The notes beneath the pieces were generated by a model, which was given only the letters and a program-made list of their open reading frames with translations, was not told the origin of the DNA and searched no databases. A DNA stretch of 48,042 nucleotides, taken from the NCBI RefSeq assembly GCF_004137855.1, contig NZ_QBKB01000002.1, positions 1,153,316-1,201,357 of the forward strand. The letters run 5' to 3'. This DNA comes from Methanohalophilus profundi. GTDB taxonomy: Archaea > Halobacteriota > Methanosarcinia > Methanosarcinales > Methanosarcinaceae. The translations under genes and the position numbers were made by a program. Positions 25,213 through 34,558 of this stretch are shown one piece after another; within the stretch, counting starts at the first letter, position 1, and each line of letters starts with the position of its first letter.

Positions 25213-26643
25213 ATGGTATACGAAAATCCCGATGGTGTCATGATAGGCCTGGAGATACATGTCCAGCTAAACAAGCTTGCTACCAAGTTATTCTGTGGCT
25301 GTTCCACGGACTATCATACTTCAGAACCCAATACTCATGTATGTCCGGTATGTATGGGCCTTCCCGGTTGTCTGCCGGTGCTGAACAAAAGGGCTGTGGA
25401 ATATGCTATCAGGATCGGACTGGCCCTAAACTGTGAGATTGTGGAACAAACCCAGTTCCATCGTAAGAATTACTACTATCCTGATCTTCCAAAAGGTTTC
25501 CAGACCACCCAGTATGATTACCCGATTGTCAGTGACGGCAGGGTGGTCATTGAAGGTGAGGACGGTGAACATGTCGTTCGTATCAGGCGTGCTCATATGG
25601 AGGAAGATCCGGGCAGACTGATGCACATGGGTTCCATTGACAGGTCCAGGGGTACATTGATTGATTACAATCGTTCGGGCATGGCCCTGATTGAGATAGT
25701 TTCCGAGCCAGATATGCGCAGTCCCCGGGAAGCCCGACGTTTCCTGGACAAACTGCGTAATATCCTTGAGTATCTGGACGTCTTCGACAGTACCCTGGAA
25801 GGCTCGATGCGGGTGGATGCTAATATTTCCATAGGCGGCGGTGACCGAACCGAGGTTAAGAATATATCCTCCCACAAAGGCGCCGAACGGGCCCTGCTCT
25901 ATGAGATCATGCGCCAGAAGAATATCAAACGGCGGGGAGAAGAGGTTGTTATGGAAACACGTCACTTTGACGAGGCCCGCGGGGTCACGATTTCCATGAG
26001 GACCAAGGAAGAAGAGCACGATTACCGTTATTTCCCTGAACCTGATCTGGTACCCATGAGGGTTGGAAGCTGGGTTGACGGTATCCTTGAAACCCTTCCC
26101 GAACTGCCGGATGCCAGGCGCAGCAGGTTCATTTCGGACTACGGAATGGTGGATACCCATGCCAAGGCGCTAACATCTGTTATCAGGGTGGCGGATTTCT
26201 ATGAAGAGGTTGCCTCGCAGGTAGATCCTGCCGCAGCAGCGGTATGGGTTTCCGATGTCCTCAAGGGAGAACTCAATTACCGTGATCTCACCATAGCTTC
26301 CTTTACAGTAGAAGATATGGTGAAGATCATTGAGCTGGTAGTCAGTGGTAAGATTACCGAAAAGGGAGCTGTGGAGATCATACGTAGTATCCTTGATGAA
26401 GGCGGGTCCCCGATGGACATTGTAAAGGAGAAGGGCCTGCTGAAGGTAGAAGGCGATGTGGTCGACCAGGCTGTAGAGGAAGTTTTGAAAGAAAACCCTG
26501 AAGCTCTGGAGGATTACTTTGCAGGTAAGGAAAAATCCCTGAACTTCCTTGTGGGTCAGGTAATGAAGAAAACACGTGGCCGTGCGGATGCCCGTTCAGT
26601 ACGTGAGATGATGCTGGAGGAAATCGATAAGAATTATCGATGA
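25213..26643 (+). CDS. gatB: Asp-tRNA(Asn)/Glu-tRNA(Gln) amidotransferase subunit B
   Basis: 476 residues. Kinase-like subunit that activates the misacylated tRNA. MIGLEIHVQLN, the zinc site CGCSTDY with CPVCMGLPG, FHRKNYYYPDLPKGFQTTQYD, DYNRSGMALIEIVSEPDM, and the C-terminal YqeY-like tail with NFLVGQVMKKTRGRAD are all in place. Presence of gatCAB indicates indirect synthesis of Asn-tRNA (and works beside GatDE for Gln-tRNA in archaea). Confidence 0.97.
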   Translation: MVYENPDGVMIGLEIHVQLNKLATKLFCGCSTDYHTSEPNTHVCPVCMGLPGCLPVLNKRAVEYAIRIGLALNCEIVEQTQFHRKNYYYPDLPKGFQTTQYDYPIVSDGRVVIEGEDGEHVVRIRRAHMEEDPGRLMHMGSIDRSRGTLIDYNRSGMALIEIVSEPDMRSPREARRFLDKLRNILEYLDVFDSTLEGSMRVDANISIGGGDRTEVKNISSHKGAERALLYEIMRQKNIKRRGEEVVMETRHFDEARGVTISMRTKEEEHDYRYFPEPDLVPMRVGSWVDGILETLPELPDARRSRFISDYGMVDTHAKALTSVIRVADFYEEVASQVDPAAAAVWVSDVLKGELNYRDLTIASFTVEDMVKIIELVVSGKITEKGAVEIIRSILDEGGSPMDIVKEKGLLKVEGDVVDQAVEEVLKENPEALEDYFAGKEKSLNFLVGQVMKKTRGRADARSVREMMLEEIDKNYR

Positions 26644-26731
26644 TTCCTCCCCAAAACAATTATATGTTTTGAGGGCTATTTAGCCAGCCCGATACTATTA
26701 ATTTAATTACAATCATTACAAAGGTGAGAAT

Positions 26732-26881
26732 ATGGCAAGATTCCCCGAAGCTGAGGAACGTATACTTAACAAGAAGATCTGCATGAATTGCAATGCCCGT
26801 AACGCTGTAAGGGCTGTTAAATGCAGAAAGTGTGGTTACAAAAATCTCCGTGTAAAATCCAAGGAAGTAAAGAGAGGCTGA
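26732..26881 (+). CDS. rpl40e: Ribosomal protein eL40
   Basis: 49 residues, basic. [20 protein letters not shown] then [14 protein letters not shown]: a zinc ribbon CxxC...CxxC as in archaeal L40e. AAGGTGA lies five bases before ATG 26732. A/T-rich promoter-like sequence lies around 26690-26705. Eight bases separate it from the lipid gene that follows, so the two are probably co-transcribed. Confidence 0.95.
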   Translation: MARFPEAEERILNKKICMNCNARNAVRAVKCRKCGYKNLRVKSKEVKRG

Positions 26882-26889
26882 TCTGTCTG

Positions 26890-27633
26890 ATGCAGGTGGA
26901 AGAGTACCTCAATGACATCGTGAAGAGGGACGGCTGTGTCCATCTGACACTTATAGACCCCGCCTCCCAAAAACCCGAAAGAGCGGTAGAGATTGCAAAA
27001 GCTGCCGTTGAGGGAGGCACCGATGCTATAATGATTGGGGGTTCCACCGGCGCGATGGGTCAGGTTCTTGACCAGACCCTTCAGCTGATGAAAGAACAAA
27101 TTGATGTGCCGACCATTCTTTTCCCTGGCGATTCCGCAGGCGTGAGTTCATACGCCGATGCTATTTTTTTCATGAGCCTGCTCAATTCCAGGGATATCAA
27201 TTATATTGTTACCAACCAGGCGATGGGTGCACCTCTTGTACGTAAATTCGGTATTGAACCCATTCCAATGGCCTACCTGATAGTGGAACCAGGCGGTACG
27301 GTTGGATGGGTAGGAGATGCACGGTTGCTACCCCGTACAAAACCGGAGCTTGCTGCAGCCTATGCTCTTGCAGGAACCTATTTTGGAATGCGCTATGTGT
27401 ATCTCGAGGCAGGTTCGGGTGCAGATGAACCGGTTCCAGTTGAAATGGTAGGTGCTGTGAAACATGCTATCGATAAAGGACATTTGATAGTAGGTGGAGG
27501 CATCCGTGACCGTAATGCTGCAGCTGCCTGTGCAAAGGCAGGGGCGGATATGATTGTGACAGGTACTGCCGTGGAAGATGCTGGCGATGTCCGCGCAAAG
27601 ATTGCTGAATTTGTTTCTGCGATCAAAAGTTAA
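26890..27633 (+). CDS. Geranylgeranylglyceryl phosphate synthase
   Basis: 247 residues from ATG 26890; an upstream in-frame ATG (26821) lies inside the L40e gene and is rejected. Joins geranylgeranyl diphosphate to sn-glycerol-1-phosphate, the first ether bond of archaeal lipids. Marks: HLTLIDPASQ, MIGGSTGAMGQV, LFPGDSAGVSSYADA, YLIVEPGGTVGWVGDA, YLEAGSGADEPVP, and VGGGIRDRNAAAAC with VTGTAVED. The product feeds the UbiA enzyme at 12956-13795. Confidence 0.95.
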   Translation: MQVEEYLNDIVKRDGCVHLTLIDPASQKPERAVEIAKAAVEGGTDAIMIGGSTGAMGQVLDQTLQLMKEQIDVPTILFPGDSAGVSSYADAIFFMSLLNSRDINYIVTNQAMGAPLVRKFGIEPIPMAYLIVEPGGTVGWVGDARLLPRTKPELAAAYALAGTYFGMRYVYLEAGSGADEPVPVEMVGAVKHAIDKGHLIVGGGIRDRNAAAACAKAGADMIVTGTAVEDAGDVRAKIAEFVSAIKS

Positions 27634-27661
27634 AAATGGATTTCCCTTAATGAGGTGGGAA

Positions 27662-29380
27662 ATGCTTAAAGTAAAAGGTATTTCAAAAATTTACGATTCT
27701 TCCTGCGGGAAAAAACAGGTACTTGAGGACATCAGTTTTACCGTACAGAATGGTGAAATATTTGGCATTACAGGTAAAAGTGGTAGTGGCAAATCGACCT
27801 TGCTTAAAATTTTGCGTGGAATTGAAAATTTTGACAGTGGGACGATTGAGATTGACGAAACGGCTATAAATCCGGATATGGGCCAATCCGGTCAACGTTT
27901 TTTGATGAGCAGTAGCGCCCTTCATCTCCAGCGCAACTTCAGCCTCTGGTCCGGTAAAGCAGTTGAAAATATAATCCGCAGGCTTTATTATGCAAGGGAA
28001 GGTTACGAAGCCCTTCCGGATAACGATCATCCTCTTTATGATGAAATGTATGAGGAGGCAATGGCCTATCTGGGTATTGTGGGTTTGAAGGAAAAAGCCC
28101 TGCATTTTTCCGGAGCATTGAGTGGAGGAGAAAAACAACGCCTCATTCTTGCCCGCCAGCTTGCATCCCGGCCATCCGTGCTGCTGCTGGATGAGCCTGT
28201 CACAATGGCAGGTCCGGATTCCAAACAGCAAATACTGGACATAATTCTTCTTCTGAAAGAAAAACTCAACATTCCTATTCTGGTAGTATCCCACCTTCCG
28301 GAAATTTTGAGTTACCTTGCCGATGATATGCTCTACATCGATGAAGGAAAAATTGTGGCATCAGGTGATTCTGGCGAAGTTCTGGATAAGTTCCTTCATG
28401 GAATGGCTGATAAAAAACCTCTGGGTACTTTTTCAGAAGAGGTTTGTGTCAGGGCAGAAAATCTTGCCAAGCGATATTCTCTCTGGAGGGTAGGGGAAGT
28501 TTTGGACCTGAAAAACATTTCTCTTTCTGTTAACAGGGGTGAGATACTGGGTTTGATAGGCCCTTCCGGAAGTGGGAAGACAACCCTGCTAAGGATGCTT
28601 GCCGGCCTCCTCGAACCTCAAAGCGGAAGGGTCCTTTATTCTCTTGAGGATAACTGGATTGATATTTCCCGTTTCAGCCCGCAAAGAATGGAAATGCGCC
28701 GCAGAATGAGTATCATGCATCAGGAATTTACCCTATCCCCTCATTCCACAATAGGACAGCATATAGCCTTTAAACTCAGGCTCAAAAGGCAGGGTGCGAT
28801 AGAACATGCCCGCCAAAAAGCAGAGAAGCTGGGTATTTCTGAAAAGATGCTGGATACGATTTATCAGTTGCCAGATATGGCAGAGGCAGAAAAAGAACAA
28901 TCCCTTTCAAAAATGGGACTGACACCACAGGTCTACCTTGAATTATTCCCCGCCTGGCCGGACCTCGATGTGGCTAAATATGCAGAACCTGTATTTGATG
29001 CTCTGGATCTTTCTTTTGACATACTTGAAAAGAAACCTGCACAGATAAGTGGTGGGGAACATGTGAGGTCCTATATTGCAGTATCTCTTGCCACATCTCC
29101 GGATATACTCATGCTGGATGAACCTTTTGGAGATCTTGACCCGATCACCCTGAGAGATGTTACCAATTCTCTCAAGGAAATAAATCGCAGTTTTGGCACG
29201 ACCATAGTTTTTGTCAGCCATCACATGGATTTTGTGAAAGAAGTTGCTCATAGGGCAGTTTTGTTATCCGGAGGTTTGATGGTTGAAGAAGGGGATGCCC
29301 GCCAAGTATGTGATAAATTCATAGAATCAACCGGTGTGACCTACATTGGAAAGGGCATTGAAGGGCTGCTTTCAAAGTAA
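27662..29380 (+). CDS. atwA: Methyl-coenzyme M reductase system component A2 (twin ABC ATPase)
   Basis: 572 residues from ATG 27662; the frame is open further upstream to 27578 but overlaps the previous gene. ATP-dependent activator of methyl-coenzyme M reductase, which is thought to help reduce Ni in F430 to Ni(I). Two ABC domains: Walker A GKSGSGKST and GPSGSGKTT, signatures LSGGEKQR and ISGGEHVR, Walker B VLLLDEP and ILMLDEPFGDLDP, and the second switch histidine in VSHHMDF. The long insert in the second domain (about 420-490, with DLDVAKYAEPVFDALDLSFD) is typical of component A2. Cytoplasmic, no membrane segments, no permease. Confidence 0.88.
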   Translation: MLKVKGISKIYDSSCGKKQVLEDISFTVQNGEIFGITGKSGSGKSTLLKILRGIENFDSGTIEIDETAINPDMGQSGQRFLMSSSALHLQRNFSLWSGKAVENIIRRLYYAREGYEALPDNDHPLYDEMYEEAMAYLGIVGLKEKALHFSGALSGGEKQRLILARQLASRPSVLLLDEPVTMAGPDSKQQILDIILLLKEKLNIPILVVSHLPEILSYLADDMLYIDEGKIVASGDSGEVLDKFLHGMADKKPLGTFSEEVCVRAENLAKRYSLWRVGEVLDLKNISLSVNRGEILGLIGPSGSGKTTLLRMLAGLLEPQSGRVLYSLEDNWIDISRFSPQRMEMRRRMSIMHQEFTLSPHSTIGQHIAFKLRLKRQGAIEHARQKAEKLGISEKMLDTIYQLPDMAEAEKEQSLSKMGLTPQVYLELFPAWPDLDVAKYAEPVFDALDLSFDILEKKPAQISGGEHVRSYIAVSLATSPDILMLDEPFGDLDPITLRDVTNSLKEINRSFGTTIVFVSHHMDFVKEVAHRAVLLSGGLMVEEGDARQVCDKFIESTGVTYIGKGIEGLLSK

Positions 29381-29407
29381 TCCATTTTCCTGCTTATTTT
29401 CATTTTC

Positions 29408-29446
29408 TTTATATACATTGAAAAACAATATACTCTTGGAGGTTTA
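29408..29446 (+). promoter_or_regulatory. TATA element and strong ribosome binding site of the phasin-like gene
   Basis: tttatatac (29408-29416) is a good TATA element, and GGAGGT (29438-29443) stands eight bases before the ATG at 29452. The short leader supports an independent promoter after component A2. Confidence 0.55.
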
Positions 29447-29451
29447 ATAAT

Positions 29452-29820
29452 ATGTACGATCCTGTATATTATATGAAAAAATTTGGGCTTTTTACCGTGG
29501 GCTTGTATGCCCTGACCGAAGAGAAGATTAATGAATATGTGAAGGACCTCGTCGAAAGTGGGGAAATTAACAGGGAAGAGGGTAAAAAGTTCGTGGCGGA
29601 TTTGATTGAATCCAAGAGAAAGCAGCAGGAAGAGATGGAGGAAAAGATGTCTTCCCGTGTCAGGGAAGCTTTCAATAAATCCGATGTTGCAACCCAGGAA
29701 CATGTAAAGAACCTGGAAGAAAAAATCGACCGTCTTGAAAAGATGCTTGCAAAATCTATGGGTGAGGATACATCCTCTGAAGAAAAAGGCAAGCATGAAA
29801 AAGATGATGAGTGGTCCTGA
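29452..29820 (+). CDS. Phasin-like coiled-coil protein
   Basis: 122 residues, highly charged. The N-terminal helix (YDPVYYMKKFGLFTVGLYAL) is followed by TEEKINEYVKDLVESGEINREEGKKFVADLI, the pattern of the COG3937 phasin/PhaF-like family, and a long coiled coil (about 65-100). The tail is acidic and disordered. In other organisms such proteins coat polymer granules; methanogens do not make polyhydroxyalkanoate, so the role here is unknown. It lies directly before a UbiB-family gene, a pairing that hints at a shared function at the membrane. Confidence 0.75.
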   Translation: MYDPVYYMKKFGLFTVGLYALTEEKINEYVKDLVESGEINREEGKKFVADLIESKRKQQEEMEEKMSSRVREAFNKSDVATQEHVKNLEEKIDRLEKMLAKSMGEDTSSEEKGKHEKDDEWS

Positions 29821-29853
29821 TACCATTCATCCCTAATATCTTTTTTTGATACT

Positions 29854-31533
29854 ATGGTACCGGGTATTTCTCACAGATATTCAATGGTTAAGCGATACGG
29901 GCGTATCATAGATGTACTCGTATCGAACGGATTTGGTTATTTTGTGGATAAAATGGACCTCTGGTCAATGGGGTCTGTTCGCAGTCGTGTCAAGAATCGG
30001 TTTGGAAGGGAACGGGAAACTGATACCCGTCCGGAAAGGGCACGGAAGGTACTTGAAGAACTGGGGCCCACCTATGTCAAATTCGGCCAGTTACTCAGCA
30101 TGCGGGAAGACCTGATACCCCTGAAATACGCACAGGAATTCACAAAACTTCAGAACGATGTCCCCCCTTTTCCTTTTGAAGATGTAAAAGCAGTAGTCAA
30201 AAGCGAACTTGGCAGGGATATACCTGAACTCTTTTCTGATTTTGATGAAAAACCGGTAGCAGCTGCATCCATAGGTCAGGTCCATAAAGCACGCCTCCAT
30301 AGCGGGGAAGATGTGGTTGTAAAGATACAGAGGCCGGGCATTCGCCGCATTATTGAGGCTGACCTGGATATCATGTATAGTCTTGCCGGGTTTGCCCAGC
30401 AGCACATCGAGGAAATAAAACTCTATAATCCGGTAGCTGTTGTGGATGAATTGTCAAGGTCCATTCACTCGGAAATGGACTATACTCAGGAAGCAAGGAA
30501 TATCGAACACTTCCTTTCCAATTTTGAAAACGATCCTGTTATTGTAATTCCCCGTGTATACAGTGATTACAGCAGCGATCGTGTCCTGACCCTGGAATAT
30601 ATTGAAGGGGTAAAATGTAATAAATTTGGAAATCTGGCAAATGAAAATCTGGATCGGAATAAACTTGCCACAGATGTTTCTGAAGCTTTTATGAAACAGG
30701 TTTTTGAACATGGTTTTTTCCATGCTGATCTCCATTCGGGCAACATATTTGCCCTGGAAGGCGGGAGAATCGCCCTGCTGGATTTCGGGATGGCGGGTCA
30801 TCTTTCCGAAGATATGCGTGGGCTTTTGATAGATGCCCTTATAGCCATAACAAACGGGGATAGTACCCAATACATAGAGGTTATGCGTGATCTGGGAGTA
30901 GCTGATGAAAAACTGGATGTGCGTTCCTTCAAAGCGGATTATGATCATTTCCTTTTCAAGTATTATGGGCGCACGCTGGATCAGGTGGATGCCACAGAAG
31001 TCTCCTCTGAAATGCTGTCTCTTTTGCGTAAGCATCAGATACAGGTACCTCCTAATATTGCCCTGCTTTTTAAAGGAGTAATGACTGTAAGTGGGTTTGC
31101 TATGCAAATGGTCCCGGATTTCAATGTAACTGAGATCGCCGAGCCCTATGCACGTAAGTTCATGAAAAAACGCTTTTCTCCGCGTAATATGGCCAAAAAC
31201 AGTTCAAAGAATCTCTGGTATGTAAGCAGGCTTCTCAGTCGTGCCCCGTTGCAGCTTTCACACATTCTCGAAGTTGCCGAAAAAGGCTACCTGAATCTTA
31301 GATTTGAACATGAAGGAACCGACCGTCTCCTTGCGGAAATAAGTGTTGCCTCCAACCGGCTTGCTTTCAGTCTTATCATTTCTGCCATTATAGTTGGTTC
31401 TTCCCTGGTTATACAAACCGGCATGGAACCCCAGGTGTGGGGAGTTCCGTTATTTGGTCTGCTCGGTTTCCTTGCTGCCGGGATTTTCGGTATGGGTCTG
31501 ATTATATATATTATTAGGACTGGAAGTCTATAA
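29854..31533 (+). CDS. UbiB/ABC1/AarF-family atypical kinase
   Basis: 559 residues. Protein-kinase-like ATPase with the family's signature KFGQ (Lys76) and the Ala-rich loop AAASIGQVH, catalytic FHADLHSGNIF and metal site LLDFGMAG. Two C-terminal membrane helices (about 500-525 and 530-553) anchor it. UbiB members support isoprenoid quinone synthesis; in Methanosarcinaceae the quinone-like carrier is methanophenazine, so a link to it is possible but unproven. M11 (29884) is an alternative start. Confidence 0.88.
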   Translation: MVPGISHRYSMVKRYGRIIDVLVSNGFGYFVDKMDLWSMGSVRSRVKNRFGRERETDTRPERARKVLEELGPTYVKFGQLLSMREDLIPLKYAQEFTKLQNDVPPFPFEDVKAVVKSELGRDIPELFSDFDEKPVAAASIGQVHKARLHSGEDVVVKIQRPGIRRIIEADLDIMYSLAGFAQQHIEEIKLYNPVAVVDELSRSIHSEMDYTQEARNIEHFLSNFENDPVIVIPRVYSDYSSDRVLTLEYIEGVKCNKFGNLANENLDRNKLATDVSEAFMKQVFEHGFFHADLHSGNIFALEGGRIALLDFGMAGHLSEDMRGLLIDALIAITNGDSTQYIEVMRDLGVADEKLDVRSFKADYDHFLFKYYGRTLDQVDATEVSSEMLSLLRKHQIQVPPNIALLFKGVMTVSGFAMQMVPDFNVTEIAEPYARKFMKKRFSPRNMAKNSSKNLWYVSRLLSRAPLQLSHILEVAEKGYLNLRFEHEGTDRLLAEISVASNRLAFSLIISAIIVGSSLVIQTGMEPQVWGVPLFGLLGFLAAGIFGMGLIIYIIRTGSL

Positions 31534-31594
31534 TATCACAATTTACATATTGCAAATATGCTAAATATAATGTCCATAAAAACGGAGAAATCCC

Positions 31595-32559
31595 ATGACT
31601 GACCCCCAGATCGAAAGAAAACTTATCGAAATCATGCGTATTATCAATGAAAGTGACAGGCCTGTAGGAGCCCGTATCATTGCCGACGAATTACGCAACA
31701 GGGGTTACAATCTTGGTGAAAGGGCTGTACGCTATCACCTCAGGATACTGGACGAGCGCGGCTTTACCGAAAAACACGGCTATACAGGTCGCTCCATAAC
31801 ACTAAAGGGCAAGGAAGAACTGGAAGAGGCCCTTATCGGTGACAGGCTTGATTTTGTAATCACAAGGATTGAGGATTTAATCTATCGCACAGATTATGAT
31901 CCCGTAAAAAGGGAAGGGAATGTGATTGTAAACGTATCCTATGTGGACAAGGATGATTTTGAAAAACTGCCAGTTTGATGAGAAGTGCAGTTGATTACTC
32001 AATAAGTCCCAGGGTGAAATTTTTTGAAGAAGATTCGGAGGATATATTCGTTCCACCGGGGAAAGTGGGGATTGCGACAGTTTGCAGTATTACTTTTGAT
32101 GGGATCCTCCTGCGGCATGGCATTCCGGTCAAGCCTAATTTTGGAGGAATTCTTTCCGTGGAAAACAATGAACCAGTGGTTTTTAAAGACCTTATTTCGT
32201 ACAGGGGTACATCTATAGACCCGATTAAGATTTTTTTGATGCGCCAGTCCACATCGGTAACAGGATTGCTTCAGTCGGGTTCTGGCACCATACTGGCTAA
32301 TATGCGTAGTATTCCACAATCTGCTGTTGGAGATGCCAGTCTTCTTTTCCGGCAACTGCATGAATCTGATATAGGCGGGTTGCTTGCGATGGATAACGAA
32401 TCGGGTAATGTGCTGGGAGCACCTGTAGATGTTGGTATGTCGGGGATTGTTGTTTCTGTAGGCGTAAATGCCCTGGCGGTTGTTGAAGAATACGGTATTG
32501 ATGTAAATACCCGACCCGTTTCAACTATTATGGATTATGGAACAATGAAATCCCTGTGA
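31595..32559 (+). CDS. nrpR: NrpR-type nitrogen regulator (frame interrupted at 31974-31976)
   Basis: Repressor of nitrogen-fixation and assimilation genes, relieved by 2-oxoglutarate. The first frame (31595-31978) holds the winged helix: ADELRNRGYNLGERAVRYHL and LDERGFTEKHGYTGRSITLKG, then RIEDLIYRTDYDP, the start of the NrpR domain. The second frame (from about 31975, stop 32559) holds the rest: VDYSISPRVKFF, VPPGKVGIATVCSITFDGIL, PNFGGILSVEN and SVGVNALAVVEEYGI. Adding one T to the TTT at 31974-31976 joins them into about 322 residues with EKLPVLMRSAVDYSIS across the junction, the size of NrpRI in Methanosarcina, where the second domain copy is a separate protein. GGAG lies before the ATG. 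Confidence 0.85.
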
Positions 32560-32643
32560 GACCATTTATTTTCATGTTGAATTTAGATCATCGTAGGGTT
32601 TCAGGAATTGTGCTTCCAGCTCATCCCTGTGAACTTAAGTTCT

Positions 32644-32705
32644 GCACCTATTGATCAGGTGCCTGAAAAAGGGAGGTATACATCACCCCATCAGCAAACC
32701 TCCCT
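32644..32705. terminator. Two hairpins between convergent nrpR and leuB
   Basis: GCACCT-attgatc-AGGTGC (32644-32662) and AGGGAGGT...ACCTCCCT (32670-32677 with 32698-32705, 20-base loop) stand in the 156-base spacer between two converging genes. Their place suggests transcript ends for one or both. No long T run follows either stem. Confidence 0.4.
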
Positions 32706-32715
32706 AAAATTTCAC

Positions 32716-33843
32716 TTATTCTTCAAGTATTATTCTTGCTATGTCATCTCCCACATCGGAAGTTTTGGCGCTGCCTCCCATATCATAGGTTTTGACATTG
32801 TTTTCTATTATGTTCTGTTCAATTGCAGAAACAATACTTGCACCAGCTTCGGTTTCTCCGAGTTGGTCTATCAGCATGGAACCGGCCCATATTGTGGCGA
32901 TAGGGTTGACCTTGTTCTGCCCCTTGTACTTGGGCGCAGAACCGTGGATTGGTTCGAACATGCTGGTTCCTTCGGGATTGATGTTTCCGCCGGGTGCAAG
33001 TCCCAGTCCTCCCTGTATCATTGCGCCCAGATCGGTGATTATATCCCCGAACATGTTGGGGGTTACAACTACATCAAACCAGTCGGGATTTTTGACAAAC
33101 CACATGGTAATGGCATCAACATAATTGAAATCTGTTTCAACATCTGGGTGTGTGGCAGCTACATCTTCAAATTCTTCTCTCCAGAATCCATAGATATCGG
33201 TGAGCACATTTGCCTTATCCACAGAAGCCACATGCTTATCACGTTTTTCTGCAAGGTCAAAGGCATACTCGATAACCCTTCTGGTACCCTCTTTGGAGAT
33301 CATTCCTATCTGATAGGCAATTTCCTCGCTGTCGGTTTCTATGTCAAGGTCAAATTTTGCGGAGTACAGGGAACGTGAGACCTCAAGCATTTCCTTGCTG
33401 GTACCCTTCTTGGACCTTCCACCGATTCCGATATAGAAATCTTCAGTGTTTTCCCTTACCACTGTAAAGTCAATATCTTTCGGAGTTTTATCCTTTAGAG
33501 GAGTCCATACTCCCTCGAGAAGTTTTATTGGACGCAGGTTAATGTACTGATCAAAATAAAAACGTGCAGCAAGCAGGATGCCTTTCTCGAGTACACCCGG
33601 GGCAATCCTGGGGTCTCCTATAGAACCCAGGTATATGGCTGAATAGTCGGACAGTTCTTTGAGTGTGTCCTCGCTCATCAGTTCCCCGGTTTCAAGGTAA
33701 TGGTCAGCACCGTGCGGATAATCAATCCAGTCCACATCGAATCCGAATTTTTCTCCTGCGGCATCTATAACTTTCATTCCTTCTGCTACAATTTCCGGGC
33801 CGATGCCATCTCCGGGAATTACAGGCACTTTATACTGGGTCAT
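32716..33843 (-). CDS. leuB: 3-isopropylmalate dehydrogenase (or related beta-decarboxylating dehydrogenase)
   Basis: 375 residues. NAD-dependent oxidation and decarboxylation of 3-isopropylmalate in leucine synthesis. [70 protein letters not shown] and [19 protein letters not shown] mark the family. Methanogens also have a paralog (AksF) for coenzyme B synthesis; adjacency to a LeuD-type small subunit does not separate the two, but leucine is the simpler reading. Leu D lies 27 bases upstream on the same strand. Confidence 0.88.
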   Translation of the reverse strand: MTQYKVPVIPGDGIGPEIVAEGMKVIDAAGEKFGFDVDWIDYPHGADHYLETGELMSEDTLKELSDYSAIYLGSIGDPRIAPGVLEKGILLAARFYFDQYINLRPIKLLEGVWTPLKDKTPKDIDFTVVRENTEDFYIGIGGRSKKGTSKEMLEVSRSLYSAKFDLDIETDSEEIAYQIGMISKEGTRRVIEYAFDLAEKRDKHVASVDKANVLTDIYGFWREEFEDVAATHPDVETDFNYVDAITMWFVKNPDWFDVVVTPNMFGDIITDLGAMIQGGLGLAPGGNINPEGTSMFEPIHGSAPKYKGQNKVNPIATIWAGSMLIDQLGETEAGASIVSAIEQNIIENNVKTYDMGGSAKTSDVGDDIARIILEE

Positions 33844-33870
33844 TGTTAATTATCTCCGTTATTATTAAGA

Positions 33871-34353
33871 TTAATCGATTATCTTTCGTGTGTACTCTAT
33901 CAGTCCACCGGCGTTTACAATCTCCCTTACAAAATCAGGTAAGGGGGTTGCCTGATACTTTTCTCCTTTGGACAGGTTCTCGATTACACCGGTGGAAATA
34001 TCCACTTTAAGTTTATCGTTCTCATCTATACTGTCGGTATCAGCACATTCCAGTAATGGTACACCGATGTTGATTGCGTTTCTGAAAAAAATTCTTGCAA
34101 AGGATTTTGCAATAACGCATCCAACCTTTGTCCCTTTTAATGCCAGGGGTGCATGTTCTCTGGATGATCCGCAGCCAAAATTGCTTCCAGCAACGATTAT
34201 GTCATTTTCCTTTACATTTTCTGCAAAATCTGGTCTCACTCCTTCGAATGCATGTGCTGCAAGTTCTTCAGGGGTGTTTAGGACCAGAAATCTTCCCGGG
34301 ATAACCGCGTCAGTATCCACGTCATCTCCGAATTTCCAAACTTTTCCTTCCAT
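33871..34353 (-). CDS. leuD: 3-isopropylmalate dehydratase small subunit (or homoaconitase small subunit)
   Basis: 160 residues, one aconitase swivel domain. [38 protein letters not shown] and [20 protein letters not shown] are typical. The loop GRFLVLNT between the early strands influences substrate choice in archaeal members (LeuD versus HacB/AksE), which I cannot assign. The large subunit (LeuC) is not in the window. Cotranscribed with leuB. Confidence 0.88.
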   Translation of the reverse strand: MEGKVWKFGDDVDTDAVIPGRFLVLNTPEELAAHAFEGVRPDFAENVKENDIIVAGSNFGCGSSREHAPLALKGTKVGCVIAKSFARIFFRNAINIGVPLLECADTDSIDENDKLKVDISTGVIENLSKGEKYQATPLPDFVREIVNAGGLIEYTRKIID

Positions 34354-34378
34354 TCTATCACCGGCAAATCAAATCACT

Positions 34379-34446
34379 GGATGAGATGGCATCTTGTATC
34401 CAGAATTGTGCTAATAATACAAAATAATCATATAATAATCTCATCC
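34379..34446. promoter_or_regulatory. Inverted repeat GGATGAGAT...ATCTCATCC upstream of leuD
   Basis: Nine-base perfect arms at 34379-34387 and 34438-34446 flank 50 bases that include the A/T-rich promoter region of leuD on the minus strand. AGATGGCATCT (34384-34394) adds a smaller dyad beside the first arm. Possible operator for leuDB, or partly chance. Confidence 0.3.
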
Positions 34447-34558
34447 TTGAATGGTATATTTTTCCCACATTTCATCTGAAATAATAATTTGTAGCATCAT
34501 GTATGGTTATATCGGGTTTCCAATAACAAAATATATCCATTTATCTGCCAGATTCCAG

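Noticed and set aside
25426..26160. 244-codon minus-strand frame across gatB
   Set aside because: It is the complement of gatB with no start signal or family motif.
26821..26889. Upstream start for GGGPS
   Set aside because: It lies within the L40e gene in another frame; ATG 26890 gives the normal N-terminus.
32560..32715. A small RNA gene in the nrpR-leuB spacer
   Set aside because: The two hairpins are better explained as transcript ends of convergent genes; no TATA element points into the spacer.
32608..33378. 256-codon plus-strand frame across leuB
   Set aside because: It is the opposite-strand shadow of the well-conserved leuB gene and matches no protein pattern.
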